From the NCBI GenBank assembly GCA_964017065.1, contig OZ024787.1:2064658-2128657 (forward strand): DNA of 64,000 nucleotides. Reading direction: 5' to 3'. Of this stretch, positions 49,985-62,267 are shown piece after piece. A program made the position numbers and the translations under genes. How positions within the stretch are numbered: position 1 is the first letter of the stretch; every line of letters begins with the position of its first letter. The notes below the pieces were generated by a model. The model was not told the DNA's origin and did no database searches. It was given only the letters and a program-made list of their open reading frames with translations. The stretch is from Haliclona indistincta (lineage: Eukaryota > Porifera > Demospongiae > Haplosclerida > Chalinidae).

Positions 49985-50786
49985 CTGTTACAATCTAACA
50001 TTGCATTAACTTTTGTGTGTCATAATCTGTATCAAGAGTACACAGTCTCTACACACCATTGACTGTTCATTAATAATATATTTTTTCTTAGCTGTAACAA
50101 TTGCATGCAGTATGTACGTATTTCTTGAAACAATGTTCTGATTATACTCCCTACTTCCCTACTTTGTGTCAGGTTCAATCAGTTGTAGCTCACTTCATTT
50201 CAGGTGACAAACATGTCTGCAGGAAGCTGCAGAGGAAGAGCATCATTTGCACCAATGAATAAAAATACCATGCTAATTATACCATAAATAATTTTATGTC
50301 TCACTTTTTCACATTGCTTTGTCAGTGCTTAAATATTGCATCTTCTTGAACCTACCTTGTTTGTGTTTAATTCTGTTCCTCCTCTCGCATGCACGCCAGT
50401 CATATCGCCTCTCATCTATACAGTCACTGAATTAATATGTAAGTCCTGAAATGTATTGATGCAACTATACTGCCATAGCCTCTTACCCAGGCCTAGGCTA
50501 ATTCTGTTGGTGCTTCAAGAATTCGGTCTCTCTATCTCTCTGTCAGATCACCCCTCTGGTCATGATTGTGACGTGAGAAAGATACTCTCATACTATCTCT
50601 TCGACCGGCTATAGCCTCATAGTCACGCAACCACACCTTGATAAAATATTGATGATCACTTATAAAGTCAACAACATAATTATGATAATATTTTAGAGTT
50701 TAACAAAAAAATAAAAATGAGGAGGGAATGTTCTGCATTAAGTGGAAATAGAGAAAAAATTATAAATGTGGTTTGTCTATTCCTAG
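49985..50786. other. Intergenic, with a relic of a death-domain exon boundary
   Basis: At 50212-50234, AACATGTCTGCAGGAAGCTG closely matches the acceptor and first codons of the final death-domain exon at 51037-51060. The rest shows no coding continuation. No other gene was found. Confidence 0.45.
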
Positions 50787-53700
50787 CTAGCTGGATAGGT
50801 ATCGTTTGACTATTAGTTCAACCTGTTCGGCATCGCGATCATAACGAATGTACTTCAATCCATTGATTAGGTCTTGGTATGTCAGATTGCTGTCCGTCCA
50901 TAACTGCAGAACGTACGACCCTTTGTCGACGTGACTCTTTGACTTCAGTTCTTCAACTTCGCTGACTTGTAGGAGGTGCAGTCTGCCGGCTAGCTCCGCC
51001 CACTTCACTCCAGCATTTAGTTTGCGAGCCAAATCAAGGAACATGTCAGCAGGAAGCTACAGAGAGAAAGAAACAGTATTCTTAACACTGACTCACATGA
51101 AAATATAGCCTAGCCCTGTACCCAGTTCATTTATAAGAGCCTGGTACAGACTGTCTATACATGTGGGCATATCAACGATTTAATGATTTTATCAACGGTA
51201 AGATCAAAGACGCCGCTCGGTGATTATATCTCGTATACTATGGAAAAAATTATGAGTATTTTTCAGGAAGTGACGTCATAAGAACACCGTAGGAACAAGA
51301 TGGCGCCGTCGAAAAATACACGCTAGAATACACTGCCGTCTTTCAGCAATGCGCTGTCATTCTCCTCTGGTGACTTCTATGGAGGCTCTACTACCTTGAG
51401 TGCTTCGTTCAGTAACCATAAGAGCAGTATTTTCGAGTTTCCAGGGCTACAAAATGGTTAACCCAAGGCACCTCGGCAGTATGCGATATAACCTCGGGGG
51501 TTAATTTTACCGACCTCGGTTATAATAGCGTACTGCCTTGGCAACCATGGGTTAACCATTTTGTAGCCCAGGAAGCTCGCCCTATGTCTGAAACTCGTGT
51601 TTCAAATTTTTTATTGCAAACTACTTATCGGACACACATTTCTGGTAGCTGGCGAGTGATGGGACTTGCTAAACGTCTGCATTGCGCTGAAAGACAGACT
51701 CACGTGTTGCGAGAATATTCGATTGCTCAAGAAAAGCGGGAAAAATAGAGCATGTACAGGCAGTCTATACCAGGTTCCTTTCCGAAAAAGGGCTAAGCTG
51801 ATACAAATATTCATTTCTTACGATAGATTTTGAACACAAAAAATGGAGGTACTCGCACAATAAATTATTACCATACTGAATTAAAAATTGGTATGTCATC
51901 TATAATTAAGTCTTTTATAAGCAAAGATAAGACCCTTTCTGGAGTAGTTGATTTGATCGTAGCAAAGGACAACTTCACCACCTAAACTGCTTCTGTCTTG
52001 TGTTGCATGCTATTATCCACATAAGGGAACAGAACAGCCATGCCACACTATTATAATGAGCTACAGGCTGGAATGTGCGCAAGTGAAAGAGTACAAAAGT
52101 TTGGATGGGTGGGCAGGTGGGGTTTGGGTGGGTGGGTGGGTGTACATGTGTGGGTGGGGATGGGTGAGTGGGGATACATGGGTGGGTAGGGTTTGAGTGG
52201 GTGGGTATGATAAACAGGTATCGTTTCTTTTGAATATTGTTTATTTCAAATGTTTGACCACAAGAGACACCAAAGGGAATTATTCGTATCATAGGGTGCA
52301 TCGTGTATCTCTTCTCATTCTCACCTTCTTCTCCACGATAGGTGAGCTGTGTAATGGTGTCCTAGCTGACACTGGCGTGGAACCTGCTGCTATCTCTTCA
52401 ACCTTCAGAGCAAAAGTATCGAGACGAAGATGGTGAAGACCATCAATAAGATGGCGGAATGTTAGCCTGCTCTCGCGCCATCTCTGCAACACCTCGTGAC
52501 CATAGTCACTTGACGGCTGACTCTTCTTCATGTAGAGCTCATCGGAAGTGTAGAGATTGAGCTTAGTGCCTAGTTGGGCCCACTGGTCATTGACCGACAG
52601 CCTCTTGCTAATACTTAAATACAGGTCTGGAGGAAGCTGGAGAGAGGGGGGGAGGGAGGAAGGGAGGGAGAGAGGGAGGACGGGAGGAGAGAGGGAAGAA
52701 GGGATGGAGGGAGGGAGGAAGGGAGGGAAAGAGGGAGAAAGGGAGGGAGGCAGAAAGGGAGGAGAGAGGGAGGAAGGGAGGGAGGAAGGGAGGAAGGGAG
52801 AGAGGGAGAAAGGGAGAGAGGGAGAAAGGGAGAGAGGGAGAAAGGGAGAGAGGGAGAAAGGGAGAGAAGGAGAGAGGGAGGAAGGGAGGGAGAGAGGGAG
52901 GGAGGAAAGAAATAATACGTAAACTATGGAGTGTAACTACAGAGTTGCAATGGGTGGTAGACCTTAACCACAATAACAACAAAACCAAAATTCCTATGAA
53001 CACATCTTTGATCTACAATTTGACTAAATGGTTGTTAAATCGCTTCATAATGCAGAAATGAACAGGAACAGGCAACGTACTGTCTGTCATTCTCTGTCTA
53101 AGACACCAGCACTACTAAACTGTGCCCTAGCGACTCGTGTATTCCTACAGAATTGCCTCTCGGGCTACATCGTGCAAATAAAACACTTTCCGTACAACCA
53201 TGCATGCATGCAACCCTACAGTGTGTATTACATGGTGACTTTTCAGCTGTAAGATAATAATAAACAGATGTATCTACCAACACACAACTCAACGCTACTT
53301 TAGTCAACCCTTAGAGCACACACACAAGCACAAAAGCCTCTATCTAAGGATGTGTGGTAACAAAACTATCCTGTTTTGTGCACTGGTCAACATTTGTTCA
53401 ACAGATTCTGGCTACACACATTTTGGCTTCACCGTGTGATATGAATTAGTTCACCTTCCTCTCTGGTTACTAGTATTGCACATAATTCCCTATTGACACA
53501 TCACTTCCAGAAGGACAGTTTTCAGGAACTGCAAGAATGGCTTCGATTTCTAAGGCTTGGGAAAATTTTTGGATTTTCCCTAAGATATACAATACATATT
53601 CAACATACATGGGACAGTGTATGTTGAAAACCAAACTTTTGAAACCCTTGATACTGCAGTACTGCTCACGAGCACGTTTACCATTACACGCAAGCAGCTC

Positions 53701-56700
53701 TCGAGTGACTCGTAGTTTACCGGCATTCGCGCACTATGCGTAGAGCGAATGTGAGTTGGGCGTGTGCAGTTGTAAACTTGCTCGTGAGCGGTACTGTCAA
53801 ATTTGAAGATACGCCCCAGTTCTTGATCTCCTTACCACTTTTGTCTCAGGGTCGCTGTCCGCCCATCGTCTCAGTGCTGGAGTGATGTGTCTGTTCCCCG
53901 GCTCTGTCAGTTTGGTAGTAGCCACCAGGTATTCATTCATTTCATCCATGGACGACTCAATCTGAGCTAGCTGGTAAAGATGAGGGTTCATGGTGGTCTC
54001 ACTGATACTGCCCCCGGGGATGTGGAAGCTGACCGCTCGGTTGAAGTCAATAGCTTTGTTATAGTACGGAGAACCAAGGTAAGCTTGAGACAGTTTCTTC
54101 TCTAGCGCCTTGAGGAACTTAATCTTGTTGTGGATCTTCCTGTACAACAAAAATACAAACTTTAAACTCACATGTAGTATAAGTAGGTGAGGATGTATAG
54201 ACTACAGCTACAGAAGCTACTCATAGTACATTGAAAGTTCAATGATACAATATACACTGTAGTGCATATAACTTGTGGTATACCACGGCTTCATCTGTTA
54301 TCTAAATACACTTTACAGCATACTAACACAGACTGCCTTGGGCAAAACAGTGCACTAGTATCCATCCAATGATAGGTACACATTGATAGAAACCATTGAT
54401 TGAAGATATGTTTTGACTTACACTGCCTGGAACTCCATGATGTTCTGCACAGCTCGATATCTCACCCAAACCTCGCACAGGAACTCTTCTTGGTCATCGT
54501 CGTATAGAGGCAGAACTGCTTCTGGGACGTGCTGCGCTACGAAGCAGATGTGCTGCTGAGTGCCCTTCTTCATGATACTGTGGAGCATTTGAGCTACGAC
54601 CTTGTGGAAGAGGTGCACGGTTGTTGGCAGGTTGACAGAGAACTGAGCGTAGATTATCACTGAATCTTGGAACATCGTGCTGATGTGCTCCTGGTCCCAC
54701 TGGTAGGGGGAGTGGTCTGACGTGTCACGTTGCGTCAGATATGGAATAAACAATTTCTCGTCTGCGCCGACACGACCGATACTATAGATGATATCGAGCT
54801 TTTCCATCCACCAGAGGAGAAATTCGAAATTCTTCGAATCGGGCTTGAGCTGGTTGAAGCACCATTTGAGCATGTTGGCGCTGATTACGGGAAGATTGCG
54901 GAGTGAGGGGTCATCGAACACCTGCTTGTCAAACTGGGAGAGCTTTGTGCAACAGAGGAGAAGATCGGGGATTACTGAGGGAGTAAGTAGACAGCCTAGA
55001 ATGGGTGGAATGAAGGGTAAGAGGCAGTGAAAGAAGAGGGATAGCACAATTTTTATTCATCAAAATTCCTATCATACTTCAATCAGCACATTTACAGCAC
55101 AATGTTTATACAGAAACACATGAGTATATACTTTCACAAGATGTTTCATCATAATAATTATGTAGAATGCATCAAAGGAATGCGCTCACCTTCGCAGTTT
55201 CTAGAGATGCAGGCAGGAGAGTAAGCCATCAGTGTCTCATAGTAGTGCTGTGGTAGGTGAACATTCTGCTTCTGAAACAGATCGTGGTACCTCAAGCCCA
55301 TGTCGTACTTGGTCTCGATGACTTTGCGGTCGTAGTTCAGTGCAATCCTCGATGCGATCTGTTGAAACGACTGGAAAGGTTTGAAAATGCTCATGTAGAG
55401 ACTCTTAGCATAGAAGTAGGCTGATTGCTGGAAAATTTTGAGGCAGTTGGCTATACAGGAGCACAAGTATTGGCAGTCAGGGACGGTGTTCTCTCTGTTG
55501 AATACGAAAAGGAACCCTTGCTCTTCCAAGGGCAGTCTCATTGCTTGTCTGTACTGCTGTAAGACCTTGTTGACCAGATCCATACTCTTCAGGACGTCGG
55601 CTTCGTTGATGTTCGATCTGCTGTACATGCCAACGACTATCATTCGCTTTGTCTCGGGACTGATATAAGTGTGTATCAAGTTGACCCAGTAGAACAGGTT
55701 CTCGTACTGGATGAGCGGGTTTTCGATGAGGTCGTCCAGCCCAATAACCACCAGGTAGATTCCGCTGGACTTGAAGTAGATATGCGCCATTTGTCGATCA
55801 AGATCCTGCATGGGTACATGTAGGATGAACTGGTGTTGCGGCACAGGGTTGATACTGTCCTGGCGCCCATAACCTGGTGTCTGTGCAGGGGTCTGAGGCA
55901 GAGACAAAAGCTCAGATTCAGATAGATTGTGTGGTAATGAAGGAAGCCGTTCGAATTTCTTCATGGGGATCTCTTCACGTTGCATGTATTTGTCCGAAGC
56001 AGCGATGCCTTTCAGACAACTGCTCTGTCGGCGGAAAGACGGGTTATTTGAAGATGAGTATCGAGGCAGGGGAGGGACGGTGTCCATGTCTGGAGCGTCG
56101 TCAGATGATCCCGACATCGAGATGAACTCTCTGTTCTCGTCGACTGGTGTTGCTCCGGAGGAAGAGGAGGGAGAAGACTTCATGGAGGTGGGCATGCTGT
56201 TGGTGCGTGCGGGAGGAGGGTAGTGAGATTCATTGGATGCTTCGGTTGAAGTGAGGTAGTGAAAGAGCTCTTGACAGAGTTGAAGATTGTCTCCGAGGAT
56301 ATAAAGAGGGAGTGGAATCGGATCTTGTGCTTCGTCGACCTCAACTTTTCTCTCTGTATCGGAACGCTTGGGCAGAGAAGCATACGTTGATTCACGACAA
56401 GGAAGCTCTGTCATTCCTTCCTTCCGGGTGCTTTCGTTTCGCTTTGGATTTGAAGTTTGTGAGTCTTCTACGTGAATATACCTCGCCATTAGCTGTATGT
56501 GATGGTCGGGTAGGTCCTTGAACACTTTTGTGACCTTTTCGATATCCAGTCCATCGAGAAAAATTCCATTGACACTTTGAATATGCGTGTAGCGCGTGAC
56601 ACGGCTGTAGAAATCGTACTTGTAACGCTCGCTAATATGATTGATCAGAACGATCTTTCCGAAAGGAGCACCTTCGCTCATCTGATAGAAAGAGAGGGAG

Positions 56701-58612
56701 GGTGAAGGAGAAAGGGAGAGAGAGAGAGGGAGAGAGAGAGAGGGGGAGGGAGGGAGAGAGAGAGGGAGGGAGAGAGGGGGGGAAGGAGAGAGGGAGGGAG
56801 GGAGAGAGAGAGGGAGGGAGAGAGGGGGGAAGGAGAGAGGGAGGGAGGGAGAGAGAGGGAAGGGAGAGTTTGTCATAATAAAACAAGGTAAAAGATGTAA
56901 ATTATGTAAATCCAAGAGAAAGAGAAAAAGAGAGAGAGAGGGAGGAAGGGAGGGGGAGGGAGGGAGGGGGAGAGAGAGAGAGAGGGAGGGGGAGGGAGGG
57001 AGGGGGGGAGAGAGAGAGGGAGGAAGGGAGGGGGAGGGGGGAGGGAGGGAGGGAGGGAGGGGGAGAGAGAGAGAGGGAGGGGGAGGGATGGGAGAGTTTG
57101 TCATTATGTAAACCATTTGTATCATAAACAGGTCTAGCTACCATGCATCTTGAGTGGAACAGGATATTTTTAGTCCATTTTGGAGGAAGCAATTTACTTG
57201 CATAATTCCATGTAATAATTGTAGCACAAATAACAACTACTTTGGCTGTTAAAATCAAGACGGACGTGCTTGTTGTTAGACAGCTACGTAGTATGCAGTA
57301 AGTCAGCACAAATGAGTTAGCACAACATTTACAATCTGAGAGTTAAGATAAGGCACGGTGATGCAATATTGACATGTAACCTTAACTCAGGTCATCAATG
57401 GATTGCTGACCCATGAATACATACAGTAATAGACAAGGGTCATATTATAGTCTAGAGTAGTCACTACACTAGCAGAGCACACAGACACTGCAACACACAT
57501 ATCCCATGCAACTGATACCCATCCACATTATTACGCAATATGTAAACAAAACTACAAATTCACTTCGAGCAGTACTCCATATACTCTTTACAAGAATGCT
57601 GTTTGAATGTGTGGTACGTGCACCTGTAGCAAATATGTTGAGCCGTGTTGAGGAATGCAATTCAAATTCAAATGCTTATGACACACTGTACGTATCAGAC
57701 AATTTTTTGACACGACGTGTCAGTATAAAAACAATCGCTACCCACTCATAACCACGGCACAGTTCATCCTCGTAAAGGATAAGGGTTGTGAAGGTTAGCA
57801 AAGTGGTCCAGTTTACGCATCACTGACCTTTGTGATATAAACAACTTACCCAACCATGAACTATCTACTATAACATGTAACAACAGCAGAGACGATCGAG
57901 TTATATTTGTTATATTTATAGTTATTTGAGAGTTATATTTGTCGCGCGACATACGATGATGTTAAAATGCTGCTCAAACTGAATTAGACTCAAGTTAAAC
58001 GGTACTGAGTTCTGTTAAAAAAGAATTTTATGCGTGCAGACGGCATAGCAGAGTACACAGTGATTAGACATGATAGGATTAACCTATCATTATTGAGGCA
58101 CTATGCTATCCTAAGCAAAGCACAGGGCTGAGAAAGAAACCATAATCATGACCACAGTGCATGTGAGACATCCTGTCAAGAACTAGACTGTGAGCTAACA
58201 TACACGACTAGCTAGAGCACACACAACTAGTAAGCTACATGCATAACATAGGTTTGTAATCGTGTGAACATACAGTATGTATCTAGTACACACACATATG
58301 ATAATGATGGCTTACTAACAGACACCATTTTCAAAGTGACATACTACAAGTATGTAATATGTTATGTTTTGCATACCTCTCTAGTCATTATGGTTAGACC
58401 CAGTGGGTTGGGACCATGGCGAAAGTCTTCTATTAGTTTTGGAGTTTCACTCCAGTAGGCTTTGTCAGTGTGCCATGGCACTGGTTGGGGACCTGAGAGT
58501 AGGAGAGGAAGAGTAGACGGGACAGTAGGAGAGAGAGAGGGAGAGAGAGGGAGAGAGAGAGAGAGACAGAGAAAGAGAGGGGGAGAGGAGGGGGAGAGAG
58601 AGATTGAGAAAG

Positions 58613-58696
<84 letters not shown>

Positions 58697-58743
58697 GGAG
58701 AAAGAGAGGAGAAGGGATGGGGAGGGAGAGAGGGGAAGGGATG

Positions 58744-58789
<46 letters not shown>

Positions 58790-59567
58790 GCAGGAAGGCA
58801 GAAAATGAAGGAGGGGAGGAGAACAAGATAAAAGGAAGTCTTGTGATTGTAAACATGTACTACAAGTAGTAGTGTACACGTATACATAAGGCTAGTTTCT
58901 GACCTGCAAAAATGCCTAGAGCAGAGGCTGCCACAACTGCAGACTCCTTGTGAAAATGGAGCTTCAGGTAACGTTCGAGATAGTGGTCACCAAATCGAGA
59001 CTTGTGGTCTTTCCTTGTTGAAAGTTTATCGCCCAGCACCACGACAACCTCATTGACTCGTCTACTACCAACAGAACCGCCTCCGTCTTTAGGGGTAAAG
59101 AAAGCTGATATTGCTGTTGAGCTTTCGATCGGGCTCTTTGCTGAGCGAAGTACCCTCCTCTTTTGCCGCTCGTGGGCAGGATAACCAAAGAAGATGAAGT
59201 GAGTGCAGGCACTTTGCTTGACGTTTTCAAGCCATCTTACCTCTTCGTACGATACGCTTTCCACAGGTATTCTCCTGTCGCTGTACCAGTTACTGACTTC
59301 TTTAGCAGTATGCAGCCATTGCTGGTTGTGTAGGAGACATATCTTCTTCTCGCCAGCTCCTCTCGCTGTTTTGATAAAGAGCTTGGTGAGTACACGAACT
59401 TGCTTCTCTGCTTCTTCGTTAGAGATGACTTGCTTGAAGGCCGACAGATTTGTGATTGCAGAGATGTTCTCCATGTTGCTCGGAGTGACTTGACTGGCAG
59501 AATCTGCCGCCTGGCTGGCTGATTCAGCTGCCATTAACACCGAACCATAGATATTGTCTATGATCAA
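50787..59567 (-). CDS. PDZ - Roc/COR-like - double death-domain protein (ROCO-like), 7 exons
   Basis: Exons in transcript order are 59567-58904, 58492-58377, 56681-55190, 54995-54422, 54139-53836, 52636-52325 and 51056-50787. All are GT-AG and phases match, giving 1243 aa from the first Met (59567; an internal Met at 59534 is possible). Residues 1-220 are an unrecognised alpha/beta region. The PDZ domain is at about 240-325, with carboxylate loop NPLGLTIM and later SVNGIFLDGLDIEKV. Ser-rich linkers follow. A Roc-like region starts at about 385, where ILGDNLQLCQELF sits in the P-loop position without GK[ST]; the NKxD/THxD position reads GMYSRSN. A COR-like region (about 650-950) contains LLWWMEKLDIIYSIG and LFIPYLTQ. 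Two tandem death domains, one per exon, are at 1051-1154 and 1155-1243, each with LP[PA]D, W..L..[KR]L, VLQ.W..S and LT..[HD]LI.GL. A signalling scaffold is inferred. Confidence 0.8.
51057..52324 (-). other. Last intron of the ROCO-like gene
   Basis: Contains a small inverted repeat around 51440-51570 (AAATGGTTAACCC and GGGTTAACCATTT, both linked to a TAGCCC/GGGCTA flank) and a (GGGT)n-rich tract at 52105-52205. No exon was recognised inside. Confidence 0.5.
52640..52912. repeat. (GGGA/GAAA)n tract
   Basis: Purine-rich on plus, pyrimidine-rich on the sense strand of the ROCO-like gene, abutting the acceptor of the first death-domain exon at 52637. Confidence 0.9.
56689..57090. repeat. (GAGG)n-type purine tracts
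   Basis: Two long imperfect GA/GGGA tracts (56689-56865 and 56920-57090) separated by a short duplicated TTTGTCAT-containing segment. On the sense strand these are CT-rich and run into the acceptor of the PDZ-encoding exon at 56682. Confidence 0.9.
58510..58795. repeat. (GA)n tract
   Basis: About 285 bp of GA-rich repeat on plus; on the sense strand a CT tract directly upstream of the acceptor at 58493. Confidence 0.9.
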
Positions 59568-59699
59568 AGCAAAGCAGCTCTCTCTCTGTTGTCTCTGTGG
59601 GCTGGCTGACTATATACCGTATTGACTGCAGAGACCCAATAATCCGTTAATTAGAAATATTGAAATCACACACGAGTGCAATCGATCGAGCATGCAGAA
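59568..59699. promoter_or_regulatory. Shared head-to-head promoter region
   Basis: Only 132 bp separate the start codons of the minus-strand ROCO-like gene and the plus-strand GET4 gene, so both promoters and 5' leaders must lie here or extend into the genes. A CT run and TATATACC occur at about 59580-59620. Regulatory function is inferred from position only. Confidence 0.55.
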
Positions 59700-60521
59700 A
59701 TGTCTTCTCCTTCGACTGCAACAAGCGAGCAGAATGCCAAGCGCAAGATCACCTCTGCTGGTCGTTCGGGTAGGGTTGTTACACGGCTACAGCAAGCGAT
59801 GAAGTCAGAGAAGTACTACGAAGCGCATCAGACAGTGCGCGTGCTGTATCAGCGCTACTCTGCTCAAAACCGCGACAAGGACGCCACGGAGATGCTTCTG
59901 ACAGGAGCCCGGTTTCTGCTGCAGCACAGACAGGTACTATTATAGAATAAACAATTAGAACGGTGCCATGGTGACTGTATTCATTCTGGAATAAGGGTGC
60001 TGTCCCTTGCGCGTGCTATAATGATTGTTTCCGGTTGAAATTCCAGATAAGGTTCGTTGTTGTGTTAAAAACATCCATTTCCTCGCTACATAGTGATGCC
60101 GTGTTTCTTCGTCACCTTCCAAGAAATCTTTGACCTTGATCAGAAATGTGCTATTGTTTTGCACAAGCTGTAAACATTAGCTCAAGGGAGTCACCCTGAG
60201 CTAAGGCTCCTCCCAGAGTCGAGAGATCAACAATGCTTTATAGGCTAAAATTGTTTCGTTATAGGACAAGTTCTATCAGTACGTAAATAGATAAGAGCAC
60301 CAGAGGGCCGTGATACCCCAGAATGAATAATTATTGCATTAAATTTTGTGTATGTTGCGATTTTTTGTGCATTATAGGCAAATTTTTAAATAATTATTAT
60401 TGGTAAGCATCAAAATTAAATTTTGGTGAATCGCCCAAGCCGTGCACAAATTTTGGGTATGATTATCTCTAAATTTATAGTTGTCCTATACAAGTTGTAT
60501 GCTAGCCTCTGCAACATCATC

Positions 60522-60587
<66 letters not shown>

Positions 60588-62267
60588 GTGGGAGAGCGGT
60601 ACAGATCTTGCTATCCTGCTCATGACTCACTTGAAGACACGCAAGCATCCCATCTCAGATGATCTTATAGGTCAGTTACTGTGTATAAAATGCTGTACAG
60701 TGATACTTTACAAGTTATTGTATTTACTTGAGTACAGTTTGCCCCCACCGATAGATTTTGCTTTGAGTCCAAATGGTCTGAAATAAGTTATGAATGTACC
60801 ATTTTCTGTATGGTAGTCTGTCAATAGGGTCAAATCCATGTTAGGTTGAGTACTTTTACAAAGAAGTTGTTACTTGCGTGATCTAAAATAAGTTATGAAT
60901 TTACTTTACTGATATTATCCGAATGCTCCATTTGTGTGCATGATAGTCTATCTGCAGGGTCAAATCCATGTTAGGTTGAACACTTTTACAAAGAAGTTGT
61001 TACTTCACTTTTATGGCGGCATGACCTAGCTGTCATAACAAAGTGTTTAGTCTCCTGTTGTCACAATGCAAACATGGCAGCTAGCTCGTGTATCCTGCAT
61101 CATGTCTGTCTCCTTTGAGTCTGTAAGAAGAGGGTCAAGTCTATGTAGGACACAGTCAGAAAAATATTTCTTATTCTTGACTGTTTAGAGGACACCCCTC
61201 ATCCCTCTATAATTGACACTTACTGAATCCCAAATATAACCCACATAATGTGTAATAAACCCCTGACCAGAGAACACCCTCTCTATAATGGACGATTTTT
61301 GTTGGTCCCAATGTGTCCGCCTTAGAGAGGTTCCACTGTAGCGGGAAATTTTGAAGTGTCAACATTTTGACAAATGACCCAAATTCTTGTTTTGGTGAAT
61401 GGAAGTTTGTGGTCAGCGTTTGGTTCTTGTATTAGTAAAATTAAAATTATTTATTTTGCCGAATGCTCAACAATTCGTCAAAATTTTCTCCAAGTACATT
61501 TGTATAAGTATAATTATTAATTTTATTGCTTTTTGACTGAAATATATTTTGTGTCTATGGTGCTTACAGAGGTTATTACAGAGCTGTTCAATCTCTACGA
61601 TAATGAAGAGAAAGAAGCTGAACAGCACCAGAGAGAAGACAGGAGTAGTACGAGAGAGGAGGGAAAACCGCACGTTGACATCATAGAACATAGCAACAGG
61701 GAAAATTTCATGAAGGCTGCACTGAAGTGAGTATTGTAGTCCCCGCCCACTTCTATTCTGGGCTGTAGTTCAGATTTCCTCCAAAACACATTCATCTTCA
61801 TGGTTTGAAAATCCCCTTTTTAATTATAGAGGCACCAATGTGCCTAGCAACAACAGCTTGCCCTAATGAAGCAGATGTGTGGAGCATATAGGTATTAGCA
61901 TCAAAACAAGATTCTTGTAGGCAGCAGGCGTACTGATCACCTGCTGGTGGTAGAGTCATTTGTATGCAACAGATTCACAAGAATCGGGCAACAAGCTGTT
62001 GTAATGAAGCCAAGCATAATCATATTAATTCATGTCCAGCCTATCTGTCTGTCTGCATCAAACTACAATTCTTAATACTCTACTACCAAATACCCGATAC
62101 AAATTCCAAGTAACATTGCAGACACTCTATCCACTAATAGAATACCTATCATAACCTCCAGTCATGATGGTTTTTATGCATTTGTAGATGGACCAGTATC
62201 GCTAGCAATGGAGTCAAGTATGGGCATTCTAAACTACACAAGCTACTAGCATTAGCTTACTGGAAAG
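59700..62267 (+). CDS. GET4: GET4 homologue (tail-anchored protein targeting), N-terminal four exons only
   Basis: Exons 59700-59933, 60589-60670, 61570-61726 and 62188-62267 join with matching phases (0, 1, 2) to about 184 residues. The Met at 59700 is chosen because homology and low-complexity N-terminus begin there. The sequence follows the alpha-helical GET4/TRC35 family: KYYEAHQTVRVLYQRY, LLTGARFLL, then WESGTDLAILLMTH, and KLHKLLALAYWK in the fourth exon. GET4 partners with GET5/UBL4A (and BAG6 in animals) in the cytosol to hand tail-anchored proteins to GET3. Family members run to about 320 aa, so roughly the C-terminal 140 residues are not seen before the next gene at 63429. They may be missing, or lie beyond the window with the carrier gene nested in an intron. 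Exon 2 is preceded by a (CT)n acceptor tract. Confidence 0.85.
60532..60587. repeat. (CT)n microsatellite at a splice acceptor
   Basis: About 25 CT units forming the polypyrimidine tract of GET4 exon 2 (acceptor at 60588). Confidence 0.92.
61185..61340. mobile_element. Diverged pogo-like MITE copy in GET4 intron 2
   Basis: Shares with 8330-8494 the strings GAGGACACCCCTC, AATAAACCCCTGACCAGAG and the end AGAGAGGTTCCACTGTA. The left end is degraded. Confidence 0.55.

Noticed and set aside
56632..57309. Pro/Ser/Leu-rich frames (SLPPSLPPS type) at the start of the long minus-strand ORF
   Set aside because: They are translations of the CT-rich intron tract upstream of the acceptor at 56682; only the part after that acceptor is coding.
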